The notes below the pieces were generated by a model. The model saw nothing but the letters and a program-made list of their open reading frames with translations, was not told where the DNA came from and searched no databases. This document shows, piece after piece, positions 18,638 through 27,394 of a stretch of 64,000 bases of DNA (positions are counted from its first letter, which is position 1; every line of letters begins with the position of its first letter). Source of the stretch: Pseudomonas fluorescens (GTDB taxonomy: Bacteria > Pseudomonadota > Gammaproteobacteria > Pseudomonadales > Pseudomonadaceae); contig NZ_LACC01000007.1 in assembly GCF_000967965.1 (NCBI RefSeq), positions 1 to 64,000 of the forward strand. The letters run 5' to 3'. The position numbers and the translations under genes were made by a program.

Positions 18638-19303
18638 GTGAGAACGTTGAATGTTGGCGTCTGCTTGATAGCGGCCTTGATGTTGTGTGGCTGTAACCCG
18701 CTGATGGTCGCTTCGTTGACCAACCTCAAATCGGCGGTGGCGGGGCCAGATGAGCTGGACGTGACGGCGGCCCAGGTGGCGGATGTGCGCTATCCCCAGC
18801 TCAAGCTGACCACACCGTCCGGTTCCGGTGTGCTGGCGCTGGTGCGTGAGCGCGGCGACCTGCAGTTCTGGGTCGCGTCCGGCAAACAGGTTCTGCTCAT
18901 GCGCGATGGCCTGGCGGTGCGCAGCATCGGCCTGGGCCTGGGCGACGATCTGGACGGGACCCGCCTTGCTGACGTCGAGCCCTTCAAGCAAGGCCTCCAT
19001 CAAGTGCCCGATGGCTACACCAGCCAGCGCTGGATCGATCTCTACCAGGGCCAGGAAGTCGGGGTGACCTTGAGCAGTCGCTTCTCCCGCAAATCCATGG
19101 AAACCCTGGAAATCCTCAACAAGGAATATGCCGTGCTACGTGTCGATGAGCAGATTGACGCGCCGGCCATCGGCCTGCGTGCGACCAATCGTTACTGGGT
19201 CGATCCCGTTGACGGTTTCATTGTGCAGAGTGAGCAGCAACTGACCTCGCAATTGCGGGTCAAGATCGTGCAACTGACTCCTGACCGCAGGCATGCCCGG
19301 TGA
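18638..19303 (+). CDS. yjbF: YjbF/GfcB-family lipoprotein
   Basis: 221 aa. Lipoprotein signal with lipobox LCGC near residue 19. The rest is beta-rich and fits the YjbF/GfcB family, with the late signature TNRYWVDPVDGFIVQSEQ. It starts with GTG at 18638, and its TGA stop overlaps the GTG start of the next gene. Members are needed for group 4 capsule or Yjb-type EPS secretion, but their exact activity is unknown. Confidence 0.8.
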   Translation: MRTLNVGVCLIAALMLCGCNPLMVASLTNLKSAVAGPDELDVTAAQVADVRYPQLKLTTPSGSGVLALVRERGDLQFWVASGKQVLLMRDGLAVRSIGLGLGDDLDGTRLADVEPFKQGLHQVPDGYTSQRWIDLYQGQEVGVTLSSRFSRKSMETLEILNKEYAVLRVDEQIDAPAIGLRATNRYWVDPVDGFIVQSEQQLTSQLRVKIVQLTPDRRHAR

Positions 19304-20061
19304 AGCGGGTCAGGGCTCTATCGGCGTGCCTGCTGTTGATCACCGGCATCAGCCATGCAGCGGTCACCGTTACCGGTGACGTTGCCAATCCGGGGGCGGT
19401 CGAGTTGCCGGCGGGCGGGCGATTGCTGGACGTGATCAGCGTGGCACAGCCCAATGCCGAGAGTTACTGGTTGGCGGGCGTATTGCTGCGTCAGTCTCTG
19501 ATCGAGCAACAGACCCAGCTCAAGGCCGGGGTGCTGTTCGATCTGGACGTGTTGCAGCGCATGGCCGTGCTTTTCGACAGGCCGAGCCGGGCTGCCCTGG
19601 CGGTGCGGTTGGCCGAGCAAGTCAGGCGCATGCCGGTCACCGGGCGCCAGGTGGCTGTTCTGGACCCGGTCGCCGTGGAAGTCGGGTTTGCCCGCAACAT
19701 TCGCCTGGACGACGGCGACCGCCTGATCTACCCGTTGCGGGTCGACGAAGTCGAGGTGCTAGGCGCTGTCGCCGAGTCGTGCCGGTTGCCCTATCAACCA
19801 CTGCAAGAGGCCCGCGAATACCTGCAGGGCTGCACGCCGCTGGTCGATGCGGACGCCGATTACCTGTGGTTGATCCAGCCCAACGGCGTCACCCGGCGCG
19901 TCGGCATTGCCCACTGGAATCGCGAGAGCGGGCAGATACCTGCCGCCGGCAGCAAGATTCTGGTCCCGGTCAAAAACGATGACCTTGATCCGCCTATCCC
20001 TGAACTGAATCAGCAGTTGGCCGAATTTGTTGCCACGCAGTTGGCTGAGGTGGTTCGTTGA
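19300..20061 (+). CDS. yjbG: YjbG/GfcC-family periplasmic protein
   Basis: 253 aa with a signal peptide ending at SHA (about residue 20). VTVTGDVANPGAVELPAGGRLLDVI and a second region around DEVEVLGAV are the two beta-grasp (SLBB-like) repeats typical of GfcC, which resembles part of Wza. It starts with GTG (overlap GTGA with yjbF) and ends overlapping the TTG start of yjbH. The likely role is in the periplasmic or outer-membrane part of polymer export. Confidence 0.8.
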   Translation: MKRVRALSACLLLITGISHAAVTVTGDVANPGAVELPAGGRLLDVISVAQPNAESYWLAGVLLRQSLIEQQTQLKAGVLFDLDVLQRMAVLFDRPSRAALAVRLAEQVRRMPVTGRQVAVLDPVAVEVGFARNIRLDDGDRLIYPLRVDEVEVLGAVAESCRLPYQPLQEAREYLQGCTPLVDADADYLWLIQPNGVTRRVGIAHWNRESGQIPAAGSKILVPVKNDDLDPPIPELNQQLAEFVATQLAEVVR

Positions 20062-22136
20062 ATTTACGTTTTGCAGCCGTATTGTTATTGCCCTGTGGTC
20101 TGGCTCATGCAGAACCACGCATTACCCAAAATGATTTCGGTGGCGCGGGCTTGTTGCAGACGCCGACGGCGCGCATGGCGCCGGCCGGTGAGTTGAGCCT
20201 GAATGCCAACCGCACCGAGCCTTATAGTCGCTACAGCGTTTCACTTCAGCCACTTGAGTGGCTGGAAGGCTCGTTTCGCTACACCGCGATCACCAACCGC
20301 CCTTACGGCCCCGAATCGTTGAGCGGCAACCAGAGCTATAAGGACAAGGCGGTCGACCTCAAGGCCCGCCTGTGGGAAGAAACCCATTGGGCGCCCGAGG
20401 TGGCCTTGGGCTTCCGGGACATCGGCGGTACAGGCCTGTTCTCCAGTGAATTCGTGGTGGCCAACAAGCGCTATGACAATTTTGATTTCAGCGCCGGCAT
20501 TGCCTGGGGCTACCTGGGCAACCGCGGTGACTTCGAAAACCCGCTGGGCTACCTCGGTGATCGCTTCAAGACCCGGCCGGCCAACGAAGGCACCGGTGAT
20601 GTCAACGCCGGGGCCTATTTTCGCGGGAGCCCTTCCTTTTTCGGCGGCGTGAGCTATCAGACGCCCTGGGATCGGCTCAGCCTGAAACTCGAATACGAAG
20701 GCAACGATTACAAGCACGAGCCAAAGGACAACCAGATCAAGCAGGACTCGCCGATCAACCTCGGTGCGGTGTTCAAGCTGACCGACTCGATCGACCTCAG
20801 CGCTGCGTGGGAGCGTGGCAATACGGCGATGTTCGGCGTCACTTTCCATACCAACTTCGCCAGCCGTAAGGCGCCGGCCAAGACGTTCGATCCGCCGGCT
20901 GAACCGTTGCCAGCGAAAGCGCCGAGCACCGAGATGGAACAGGTCAACTGGGCCGATGTGTCCCGACGCCTGCAGCAAAATGCCGGGTACAAGGTCGAGC
21001 GCATCAGCCAGCGTGATTCCGAGTTGATCGTGTATGGCGAGCAGCAGCGTTACTTCCATTCGGCCAAGGCCGTTGGCCGGGCGAGCCGGATTCTGGATAA
21101 CAGCGTCAACGACGATATCGACTGGTTCACCGTGGTGAACAAGCGCTACGACCTGCCGCTTGAAGAGACCAGCGTGCCTCGGCAAACCTTCCGCGAAGTG
21201 ATCAACAACGAGGAGCCGCTGCAAACGCTGCACCGCACCACCGAAATCAATCCGGCGATGCCGCACAACGAGAAAGCCCTCTACACCGAAGCGCTGCAGC
21301 CATTCGCTTATGGCGTGGGGCTGGGCTTCAAGCAGAACGTCGGTGGCCCCGATGGCTTGCTCTATCAGTTCAGTGCCGACGCAGACGCCGAGTACCGCTT
21401 CAACCGCAACACCTGGTGGAGTGGCTTGCTCAGTGCCAACCTGATCAACAACTTCGACAAGTTCACCTATGACGCACCCAGCGGCTTGCCCCGCGTGCGC
21501 ACGGACTTGCGCCAGTACATGACCACGTCCGATGTCACCATGCCGTTGTTCCAGGTCAGCCATGCCGAGCAGTTGGACAAAGACCTGTATGGCATGGTGT
21601 ACGGTGGCTACCTGGAGTCGATGTTTGCCGGCGTCGGGGGCGAGGTGCTGTTCCGTCCGACCGGCGAGCGCTGGTCGGTGGGCGCGGATCTGAACTACGT
21701 GCGCCAGCGGGAGTTCGACCAGGGGTTTGGTTTGCGTGATTACTCTGTGTTGACCGGTCATATCACCGGCTACACCGACTTGCCCCACGATACGCTGGCA
21801 GCCATCAGCGTCGGGCGTTACCTGGCAGGTGACTGGGGCGGCACGCTGGATATCTCGCGGGAGTTTTCCAACGGCGTACGGTTTGGTGCGTGGGCAACAA
21901 TCACCACCGCAACCGGCCCTCAATACGGCGAAGGTAGTTTCGACAAAGGCATCTACCTGTCCGTTCCGTTCGACGAACTGATGAGCATGTCGACCATGCG
22001 CCGCGCCAACCTCGTCTGGTCGCCACTGACCCGGGACGGCGGTGCACGGCTCAATCGCAGCTACCAGTTGCACTCCATGACCGACAGCCGCGACGACGAC
22101 ATGTTCTACCGCAACTTCGAGAAGATCACCGAGTAA
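20058..22136 (+). CDS. yjbH: YjbH/GfcD-family outer-membrane protein
   Basis: 692 aa. A signal peptide (cleavage after AHA) is followed by the family start NDFGGAGLLQTPTARMAPAGEL and many alternating strands with aromatic residues, consistent with an outer-membrane beta-barrel, interrupted near residues 270-340 by a Pro/Ala-rich linker and a small alpha/beta segment. The start is TTG at 20058, coupled to yjbG by TTGA. It probably forms an outer-membrane conduit for the exopolysaccharide. It is the last gene of the module and is followed by REPINs. Confidence 0.85.
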   Translation: MNLRFAAVLLLPCGLAHAEPRITQNDFGGAGLLQTPTARMAPAGELSLNANRTEPYSRYSVSLQPLEWLEGSFRYTAITNRPYGPESLSGNQSYKDKAVDLKARLWEETHWAPEVALGFRDIGGTGLFSSEFVVANKRYDNFDFSAGIAWGYLGNRGDFENPLGYLGDRFKTRPANEGTGDVNAGAYFRGSPSFFGGVSYQTPWDRLSLKLEYEGNDYKHEPKDNQIKQDSPINLGAVFKLTDSIDLSAAWERGNTAMFGVTFHTNFASRKAPAKTFDPPAEPLPAKAPSTEMEQVNWADVSRRLQQNAGYKVERISQRDSELIVYGEQQRYFHSAKAVGRASRILDNSVNDDIDWFTVVNKRYDLPLEETSVPRQTFREVINNEEPLQTLHRTTEINPAMPHNEKALYTEALQPFAYGVGLGFKQNVGGPDGLLYQFSADADAEYRFNRNTWWSGLLSANLINNFDKFTYDAPSGLPRVRTDLRQYMTTSDVTMPLFQVSHAEQLDKDLYGMVYGGYLESMFAGVGGEVLFRPTGERWSVGADLNYVRQREFDQGFGLRDYSVLTGHITGYTDLPHDTLAAISVGRYLAGDWGGTLDISREFSNGVRFGAWATITTATGPQYGEGSFDKGIYLSVPFDELMSMSTMRRANLVWSPLTRDGGARLNRSYQLHSMTDSRDDDMFYRNFEKITE

Positions 22137-22137
22137 C

Positions 22138-22400
22138 CTGTAGGAGCGAGCCTGCTCGCGATGGCGTCGGCACATTCAGCATTGATGTTGACTGACCCGC
22201 CGCCATCGCGGGCAAGCCACGCTCCCACAGGGGGCTTTTGGTGACTCAGAAATCTGGCTACACACCCGACTCCTGTGGGAGCGAGCTTGCTCGCGATGGC
22301 GTCATTACATCCAGCTTTGATGTTGACTGACCCAACGCTTTCGCGAGCAGGCTCACTCCTACAGTGGTCTTTTGGTGATCCAGAAATCCGGACAGTCCCG
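22138..22400. repeat. Tandemly duplicated REPIN unit (two copies of about 133 bases)
   Basis: Copy 1 begins CTGTAGGAGCGAGCCTGCTC at 22138, with its inverted REP ending at about 22230. Copy 2 begins CTGTGGGAGCGAGCTTGCTC at about 22273 and its inverted REP ends at 22364. The spacers also match (TTGATGTTGACTGACCC in copy 2, the same but one base in copy 1), as does the sequence after each REPIN (CTTTTGGTGA then CAGAAATC). The whole unit, not only the REPs, was therefore duplicated. Confidence 0.85.
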
Positions 22401-22411
22401 AATCACAGCCA

Positions 22412-22436
22412 CAAAAAAGGGGACTTGCGTCCCCTT
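22412..22436 (-). terminator. Rho-independent terminator of the WcaJ-type gene
   Basis: GGGGAC-TTGC-GTCCCC stem, with an A run on the plus strand that becomes a T tract downstream of the hairpin on the minus strand. It lies about 30 bases past the stop codon at 22466. Confidence 0.8.
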
Positions 22437-22465
22437 GCGGTGTTGCCTTGTGCAGCGTTAAACCA

Positions 22466-23860
22466 TCAGTAGATGTCCTTCGACAACAAGGTGAACGGCG
22501 TCTTCACCAGAATCTTCAGGTCCAGCCACAACGACCAGTTGTTGATGTACTTGAGGTCTATCTCGACACGCTTCTGCATCTTGTCGATGGTGTCGGTCTC
22601 GCCACGGCAACCGTTGATCTGCGCCAGGCCAGTGATGCCCGGTTTGATTCGATGGCGCGCCATGTAGGCGAGAATTTTCCCGGAGTAGTAGTTGTTGTGC
22701 GCGATGGCGTGAGGGCGCGGGCCGACCAGCGCCATGTGTCCTTGCAGCACGTTGAACAGTTGCGGCAACTCGTCCAGCGAAGTGCGACGGATGAAGCGTC
22801 CGACGGCGGTGATGCGCGAGTCGTTACGGCTGGCCTGCTTGACCTCATGGTCATCGTGCACGCGCATGGATCGGAACTTCCAGACCTGAATAATCTTGCC
22901 GTTCCAGCCATGGCGGTCCTGCTTGAAGAACACAGGGCCAGGCGAGTTGAGCTTTACGGCCAGGGCAATGACCAGCAGCACCGGGCTCAGCAGGATAATG
23001 GCCAGCAGGGCCACGCTTTTTTCCACCAGGCTTTTACTCAGCGCGGCAGTGGGCCGGCTGGTCAGCGGACTTTCGTTCAGGTAGATCGCTGGCAGGCCGT
23101 CCACGACTTTCACCGAGTGATTGAGCAGCGTCAGGCTGTTCAAGTCCGGCACCCAGACCACGTCAACGTTGGCATCGAGCAAATCGACGTACATGGCTTC
23201 GATTTTTGCCGCTTCCGACAGGGGCAGCGTGATGTACAAACGACGGATGTCATGGGTCTTGATCAGTTCCAGCAGGTCCTCCTGGGCGCCGAGGATGCGC
23301 GGTGCGCCTGGCTCCAGGGCAGGAAGGGCACCGTTGCTGACCAGGCCCACCAACGGCAGGTTTTCGAGGTCGCTCAGCTTGTTCGCCAATCCCAGCGCCA
23401 GTTCACCGGTGCCGACGATCAGGGTTTTATGCTCGCTTTTACGTGACCGCTGGTAGAACTTCGAGAACGCATGCAGCGGCGCATACAGCAACGCCTGGCC
23501 GAGGAAACCGTACACCGCCCAACCCAGGATGACTTGCCGGGAAAACAGCTCATCGGCCTTGCAGATAAACGCGATGCAGGCCAGCGCGGCCATCGTCATG
23601 GACCAGCCCATGAACAGGCGTCCCAGCCCTGACAGATAATTGTCTCTTTTGCGGTACACGCCGCTGAACGTATAAGCCGGAACCGAGGCCAGTACCGCGA
23701 GCGTTGCGCACATTCGGTAATAGAACTCGACCGTTCCGGTGTGCCGTTCAGCCAGTATGAACAACAGAGAAACTACAAAGCCCTGTGCCAGCGCCCATTG
23801 CCCCCAAAAGGTAAGTCCCTTGAGGCCGGTGTTTCGATTGATACTAAGAGTAAGATCCAT
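22466..23860 (-). CDS. wcaJ: Undecaprenyl-phosphate glucose phosphotransferase (WcaJ-type)
   Basis: 464 aa, the length of E. coli WcaJ. About four N-terminal membrane helices precede a CoA-binding-like domain (LIVGTGELALGLANKL). After a further hydrophobic helix (about 270-295), the C-terminal sugar transferase domain has FFKQDRHGWNGK, VWKFRSMRVH, RRTSLDELPQLFNVLQG, VGPRP and KPGITGLAQINGCRGETDT. It transfers glucose- or galactose-1-phosphate to undecaprenyl phosphate, the committed step of repeat-unit synthesis. The start is ATG at 23860 (MDLTLSINRN). It is transcribed opposite to the Yjb module and faces it. Confidence 0.9.
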   Translation of the reverse strand: MDLTLSINRNTGLKGLTFWGQWALAQGFVVSLLFILAERHTGTVEFYYRMCATLAVLASVPAYTFSGVYRKRDNYLSGLGRLFMGWSMTMAALACIAFICKADELFSRQVILGWAVYGFLGQALLYAPLHAFSKFYQRSRKSEHKTLIVGTGELALGLANKLSDLENLPLVGLVSNGALPALEPGAPRILGAQEDLLELIKTHDIRRLYITLPLSEAAKIEAMYVDLLDANVDVVWVPDLNSLTLLNHSVKVVDGLPAIYLNESPLTSRPTAALSKSLVEKSVALLAIILLSPVLLVIALAVKLNSPGPVFFKQDRHGWNGKIIQVWKFRSMRVHDDHEVKQASRNDSRITAVGRFIRRTSLDELPQLFNVLQGHMALVGPRPHAIAHNNYYSGKILAYMARHRIKPGITGLAQINGCRGETDTIDKMQKRVEIDLKYINNWSLWLDLKILVKTPFTLLSKDIY

Positions 23861-24252
23861 ACAATATCCCCAAAAGACGTCCATTCAGGTTTCGACAGTT
23901 GAAATCCGAGTTGTTAAGTAGACTTGTTATTGTTTTTGGAGCGAGTGTCCTGAGGTAACAGCGTCGATATGCCGAACTGTCGTCAGTCAATAGACTAAGT
24001 TATTGGTGGGGATGCTGTCTGACGAGTTCTAACAAGATGGCAAAGTGCCAACTATTAAAACTTTAGAAAGGGTCGAGCGTTAGAAAAGGTCGAATGGAAG
24101 AGGGTGAGCAATTAGAGTGGTATTTGGTATTGTAGGAGGGGTGGGGATGAGGGGGGTCTGACTAGCGCAGAGGTTGAAACCAAACAGAGTGCTATTTTTA
24201 TTGTTGTAATCGCACTGTTTCTGTTTGTTTTATTCGCTAAAGGTGGAGGTGT
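23861..24252. other. Intergenic region upstream of the WcaJ-type gene
   Basis: 392 bases, AT-rich, no coding sequence seen. It lies upstream of the WcaJ-type gene and downstream of the winged-helix regulator at 24253, both on the minus strand, so it should hold the promoter of the former. No hairpin or operator could be named with confidence. Confidence 0.4.
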
Positions 24253-24912
24253 TTACGCCACGACTTCCTGGATCAGGCAATAGCCGCGATTTCTTACTGC
24301 ACGGAACAGTCGCTCACCGTTACTGGCACTTTTGAATTTTTCTTGCAGTCGACTCAGGCACATTTCCAGGCCGCGATATTGTTCCGGCTCCCTGCCGATG
24401 CTGAGGATCAGTTCGTCTCGACTTACGACACGCTCTTCATGGTGCAGCATTTTCTTTACCAGCGCGGCTTCCAATCCGGTCAGGCTGATCTCGATGCCCT
24501 CTTTTACCAATGCGCTTTGATCCTTGTCGAGTTGCCAGGCTTCGCTGTAAGGAGTGTCGCCGTCGATTGTTCGCGTAATATCATTGGCTGCCCCGGCTGT
24601 TGCCGGCATGCAGTGGAATGGATTCGCCGATTGCGCTGCCAGCCATTCGGATTCCAGGGTGGCCAATAGTCGCTGTGTATCATGTTCGATACTACGCGCG
24701 ACGTTTTTCCTTGAAACGCTTGGGTAGCTGAACTCCATCAGCACAGGAGCGGAAGAGGGTGAAGCAACACCTTCAATAAACATTTGTGCCTGGGAGGTGC
24801 CAAACGAGTTGAAGCGCTTACTGGACAGGATGGTCTCAAGTTCACGCTGCGACGTAGTGCTGTGGGTCACGACGACAAAGTATTTTCTTGGGAGGGTTGT
24901 ACTAGTTTCCAT
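24253..24912 (-). CDS. Winged-helix (OmpR/PhoB-type) transcriptional regulator
   Basis: 219 aa. The C-terminal ~85 residues form an OmpR/PhoB winged helix: ISLTGLEAALVKKMLHHEE, VVSRDELILSIGRE, then CLSRLQEKFK and VRNRGYCLI. The N-terminal half (from RKYFVVVTHS) has no recognisable receiver with a phospho-acceptor Asp. A strong AGGAGAG ribosome binding site precedes the ATG at 24912. A second regulator of the same architecture lies just upstream on the same strand, and both sit at the edge of the exopolysaccharide locus. Control of this locus is a reasonable guess, not shown by sequence. Confidence 0.75.
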   Translation of the reverse strand: METSTTLPRKYFVVVTHSTTSQRELETILSSKRFNSFGTSQAQMFIEGVASPSSAPVLMEFSYPSVSRKNVARSIEHDTQRLLATLESEWLAAQSANPFHCMPATAGAANDITRTIDGDTPYSEAWQLDKDQSALVKEGIEISLTGLEAALVKKMLHHEERVVSRDELILSIGREPEQYRGLEMCLSRLQEKFKSASNGERLFRAVRNRGYCLIQEVVA

Positions 24913-25182
24913 GTCTCTCTCCTGAAGTACACACCAAATTTGGCTAAAAGATGATCGGCAGGGGAGTAATGACTCCCTCGGAAGTAATCGAAAGGCAGGG
25001 TCTGGGCCCAAATTTGGCCCTCGATAGGTTCCACTCGATCTACAGCTATAGAATAAACTTTTCTTGTTATGGTCCAATGTTGCCACGGTCATGAAATCGA
25101 TAAGTGCCTTTGGTATGAAATACAAAAAAACGATGAGGCCGAGACCTTTGTGTCGTTGAGGAAGTCGCCTGATGAACTAATA

Positions 25183-25947
25183 CTAACGCGCCATCCCGTC
25201 TGTGTGTCGGGGGGTTGAGATCAGCCCCCTCATCAACCGGTAACCATGCCCCCGGATGCTCTGGATGGCGTTTGTGCCATACATGTCCTTGATTTTTCCA
25301 CGAAGGCGACTGATCGATTTTTCCAATGCCCTGGGGTCATAAAAGTTGGTGTTGAGTCCCATGATGTTGGCGATTTCATCGTGACTTAGTATGTGGTTAC
25401 TGGTTTGCGCAAAGGCTTCCAGGATCTTCATTTCTGCAAAGGAGATGTCCAGCTTCTTGCTGGTACCCAGTAGACAAATACGGGTGGGGTCCAATATCAA
25501 ATTGATATCTCTTTGCCATTCTTCACTGCTGAAGAACTCGGCGAGCAACTCAGAGCTTTCATCGGAAAGGGTATTGAACTTGATGCAGTAGTCGGCCCCC
25601 GCAAGATAGTACTTGATCTTGTTGTAGGTGCCTCGGCCCGTGATGACCGCGCAAATGATGGGTTTCAAGTTGCCGGTGCGCAGGTTTTCCACTAGTGCGA
25701 GGCTTTCCTCGAGGGCCTGGGGGCTGTCGATGATGATGAAGATGGCGCGATACGAACCAGAGCGTTCATTCTTCTTGAATGAACTAGTGTAGGAGTTGGC
25801 ATCTAGTGCCATATCGGTCCGCACATGCCTTGCGACTAGCGCTCTAAAATGTTCAGCCACGCCACGGGTACGACCCAGAGTGAGAACTCCGGGTTCATCG
25901 TTTGTCTGGCGCTGGCTTCTAGTCGCTAAGTTCCCTGTAAGCATCAT
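25183..25947 (-). CDS. Winged-helix regulator with degenerate receiver-like domain
   Basis: 254 aa. The segment at about 65-150 (YRAIFIIIDSPQALEESL, CAVITGRGTYNKIKYYLAGADYCIKF) has the strand-helix pattern of a receiver ending in a Lys-like position, but without the usual acidic pocket. The C-terminal winged helix is clear: ISFAEMKILEAFAQTSNHIL, SRLRGKIKDMYG and IQSIRGHGYRLMRG. The paralogue-like gene at 24253 follows. Phosphorylation-independent control is likely. Another ATG lies one codon downstream of the chosen start. Confidence 0.75.
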   Translation of the reverse strand: MMLTGNLATRSQRQTNDEPGVLTLGRTRGVAEHFRALVARHVRTDMALDANSYTSSFKKNERSGSYRAIFIIIDSPQALEESLALVENLRTGNLKPIICAVITGRGTYNKIKYYLAGADYCIKFNTLSDESSELLAEFFSSEEWQRDINLILDPTRICLLGTSKKLDISFAEMKILEAFAQTSNHILSHDEIANIMGLNTNFYDPRALEKSISRLRGKIKDMYGTNAIQSIRGHGYRLMRGLISTPRHTDGMAR

Positions 25948-26505
25948 GCATTGACTCGAATAGGTGCTGACATCGGGATGTTAAAGCACCGGTTCTCATC
26001 TGTGACTGACAATTGGTAACATTTACGCGATTTTTAGACGTGGCTCCCGAGTTTTTTAACAATAGTTAAGCTTTTCAAGCTTTTAGTTGATTTTCTCGGC
26101 GGGCTAAACTAGTGGGATAGCGTCGTTAGATGGTGGCAATATGGAATTGTGCCACTATTTTGAAACGATGGCGATTTGTTTTTTATGTCCTTTTGCCACT
26201 GTTTGGCCTGCTGCGTGCCACCATTCAAGCCAAGATGCTGAATCCACTAAGAAACACAAATAGTGTGAGAGCGATCACACTTTATTCAGTGGCGAGACTT
26301 TTTTCTACTAAATAGCTAAATATTTTCCCGAGGTGTTCGTACGCGGACGATTATTAACATGGCTTGAGTGTGTCTTTTGATAAGACATATTCTCCCTCGC
26401 TACATCAGGTAGTGGGTGTGGATGTCTCGATTGTTTTGCTTGAGCTACTCAATATCTGAGTGCAGTTGACGGATCGTTCCCAAGGAACGGTCTGACGGAG
26501 GATTA
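25948..26505. other. AT-rich intergenic region upstream of uppP
   Basis: 558 bases between the divergent starts of a winged-helix regulator (minus) and uppP (plus). It is markedly AT-rich. A 61-codon open frame at 26130-26315 has no family resemblance or ribosome binding site and is not called. Promoters for both flanking genes must lie here; no operator could be assigned. Confidence 0.4.
26472..26492 (+). promoter_or_regulatory. Small hairpin in the uppP leader
   Basis: GATCGTTCC-CAA-GGAACGGTC forms a 9-pair stem (one G-U pair in RNA) with a 3-base loop. It ends only a few bases before the GGAGG ribosome binding site of uppP. There is no T run after it, so it is not a terminator. It could influence translation or mRNA stability. 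Confidence 0.4.
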
Positions 26506-27339
26506 ATGGATTTCTGGACCCTTTTCAAAGTGTTTATCCTGGGCGCGGTAGAGGGCCTGACTGAGTTTTTGCCCATCTCCAGTACGGGCCACCAGATTAT
26601 TGTTGCGGACTTGCTGGACTTTGGCGGTGAACGCGCCATGGCGTTCAATATCATTATTCAGCTGGGCGCAATTCTTGCCGTTGTCTGGGAGTTTCGCCGC
26701 AAGATTTCAGAGATAGTCAAAGGACTGCCGACCCAGCGCAATGCACAACGTTTCACACTGAACTTGCTGATCGGTTTTCTTCCGGCCGTCGTTCTGGGTG
26801 TCTTGTTCGCCGACCAGATTCATCACTACCTGTTCAACCCGATCACCGTGGCAGTCGCATTGGTCGTGGGCGGCATTGTCATGTTGTGGGCGGAGCAGAG
26901 AGACCACGTGGTGCACGTCGACCATGTCGACGACATGCGCTGGTCGGATGCGCTGAAGGTGGGTTTCGCGCAATGCCTGGCGATGATCCCGGGCACTTCC
27001 CGCTCCGGATCGACCATTATCGGCGGCCTGCTGTTTGGCCTGTCGCGCAAGGCCGCCACCGAGTACTCGTTCTTCCTGGCGATGCCCACCATGGTCGGTG
27101 CCGCGGTGTATTCAGGCTACAAGTACCGGGAGCTGTTCCAGACCAGCGACCTGCCGGTTTTCGCCCTGGGCTTCGTCACAGCGTTCTTTTTCGCCATGAT
27201 CGCCGTACGCGGCTTGCTCAAGTTCATTGCGAACCACAGCTATGCCGCCTTCGCGTGGTACCGGATCGTTTTCGGATTGTTGATCCTGGCAACCTGGGCA
27301 TTCGGTTGGGTGAACTGGACGGCGGCGGCCGCCAGCTGA
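26506..27339 (+). CDS. uppP: Undecaprenyl-diphosphatase
   Basis: 277 aa with about eight membrane helices. The BacA/UppP signatures are present: [19 protein letters not shown] near the N-terminus (catalytic Glu-rich motif) and [15 protein letters not shown] (phosphate-binding, catalytic Arg/Ser). It dephosphorylates undecaprenyl diphosphate to regenerate the lipid carrier used for peptidoglycan and exopolysaccharides; its place beside an EPS locus fits. A GGAGG ribosome binding site precedes the ATG. Confidence 0.95.
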   Translation: MDFWTLFKVFILGAVEGLTEFLPISSTGHQIIVADLLDFGGERAMAFNIIIQLGAILAVVWEFRRKISEIVKGLPTQRNAQRFTLNLLIGFLPAVVLGVLFADQIHHYLFNPITVAVALVVGGIVMLWAEQRDHVVHVDHVDDMRWSDALKVGFAQCLAMIPGTSRSGSTIIGGLLFGLSRKAATEYSFFLAMPTMVGAAVYSGYKYRELFQTSDLPVFALGFVTAFFFAMIAVRGLLKFIANHSYAAFAWYRIVFGLLILATWAFGWVNWTAAAAS

Positions 27340-27346
27340 CAGGTGC

Positions 27347-27370
27347 GCCAGGCGGGTCAAGCCGCCTGGC
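27347..27370. terminator. Inverted repeat between convergent uppP and dusA
   Basis: GCCAGGCGG-GTCAAG-CCGCCTGGC is a perfect 9-base-arm hairpin in the 55-base gap between two convergent genes. No clear T run follows on either strand, so it is a possible bidirectional terminator only. Confidence 0.45.
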
Positions 27371-27394
27371 TGAAAAGGCGAGAACAACCGGGCA

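Noticed and set aside
20241..22175. Long open frame (about 640 codons) on the minus strand
   Set aside because: It is antisense to yjbH, which has a signal peptide, family motifs and coupling to yjbG. The antisense product has no domain and a His/Gln/Arg-rich composition typical of GC-rich shadow frames.
26130..26315. 61-codon open frame before uppP
   Set aside because: No ribosome binding site, no family resemblance, and it lies in an AT-rich promoter region.
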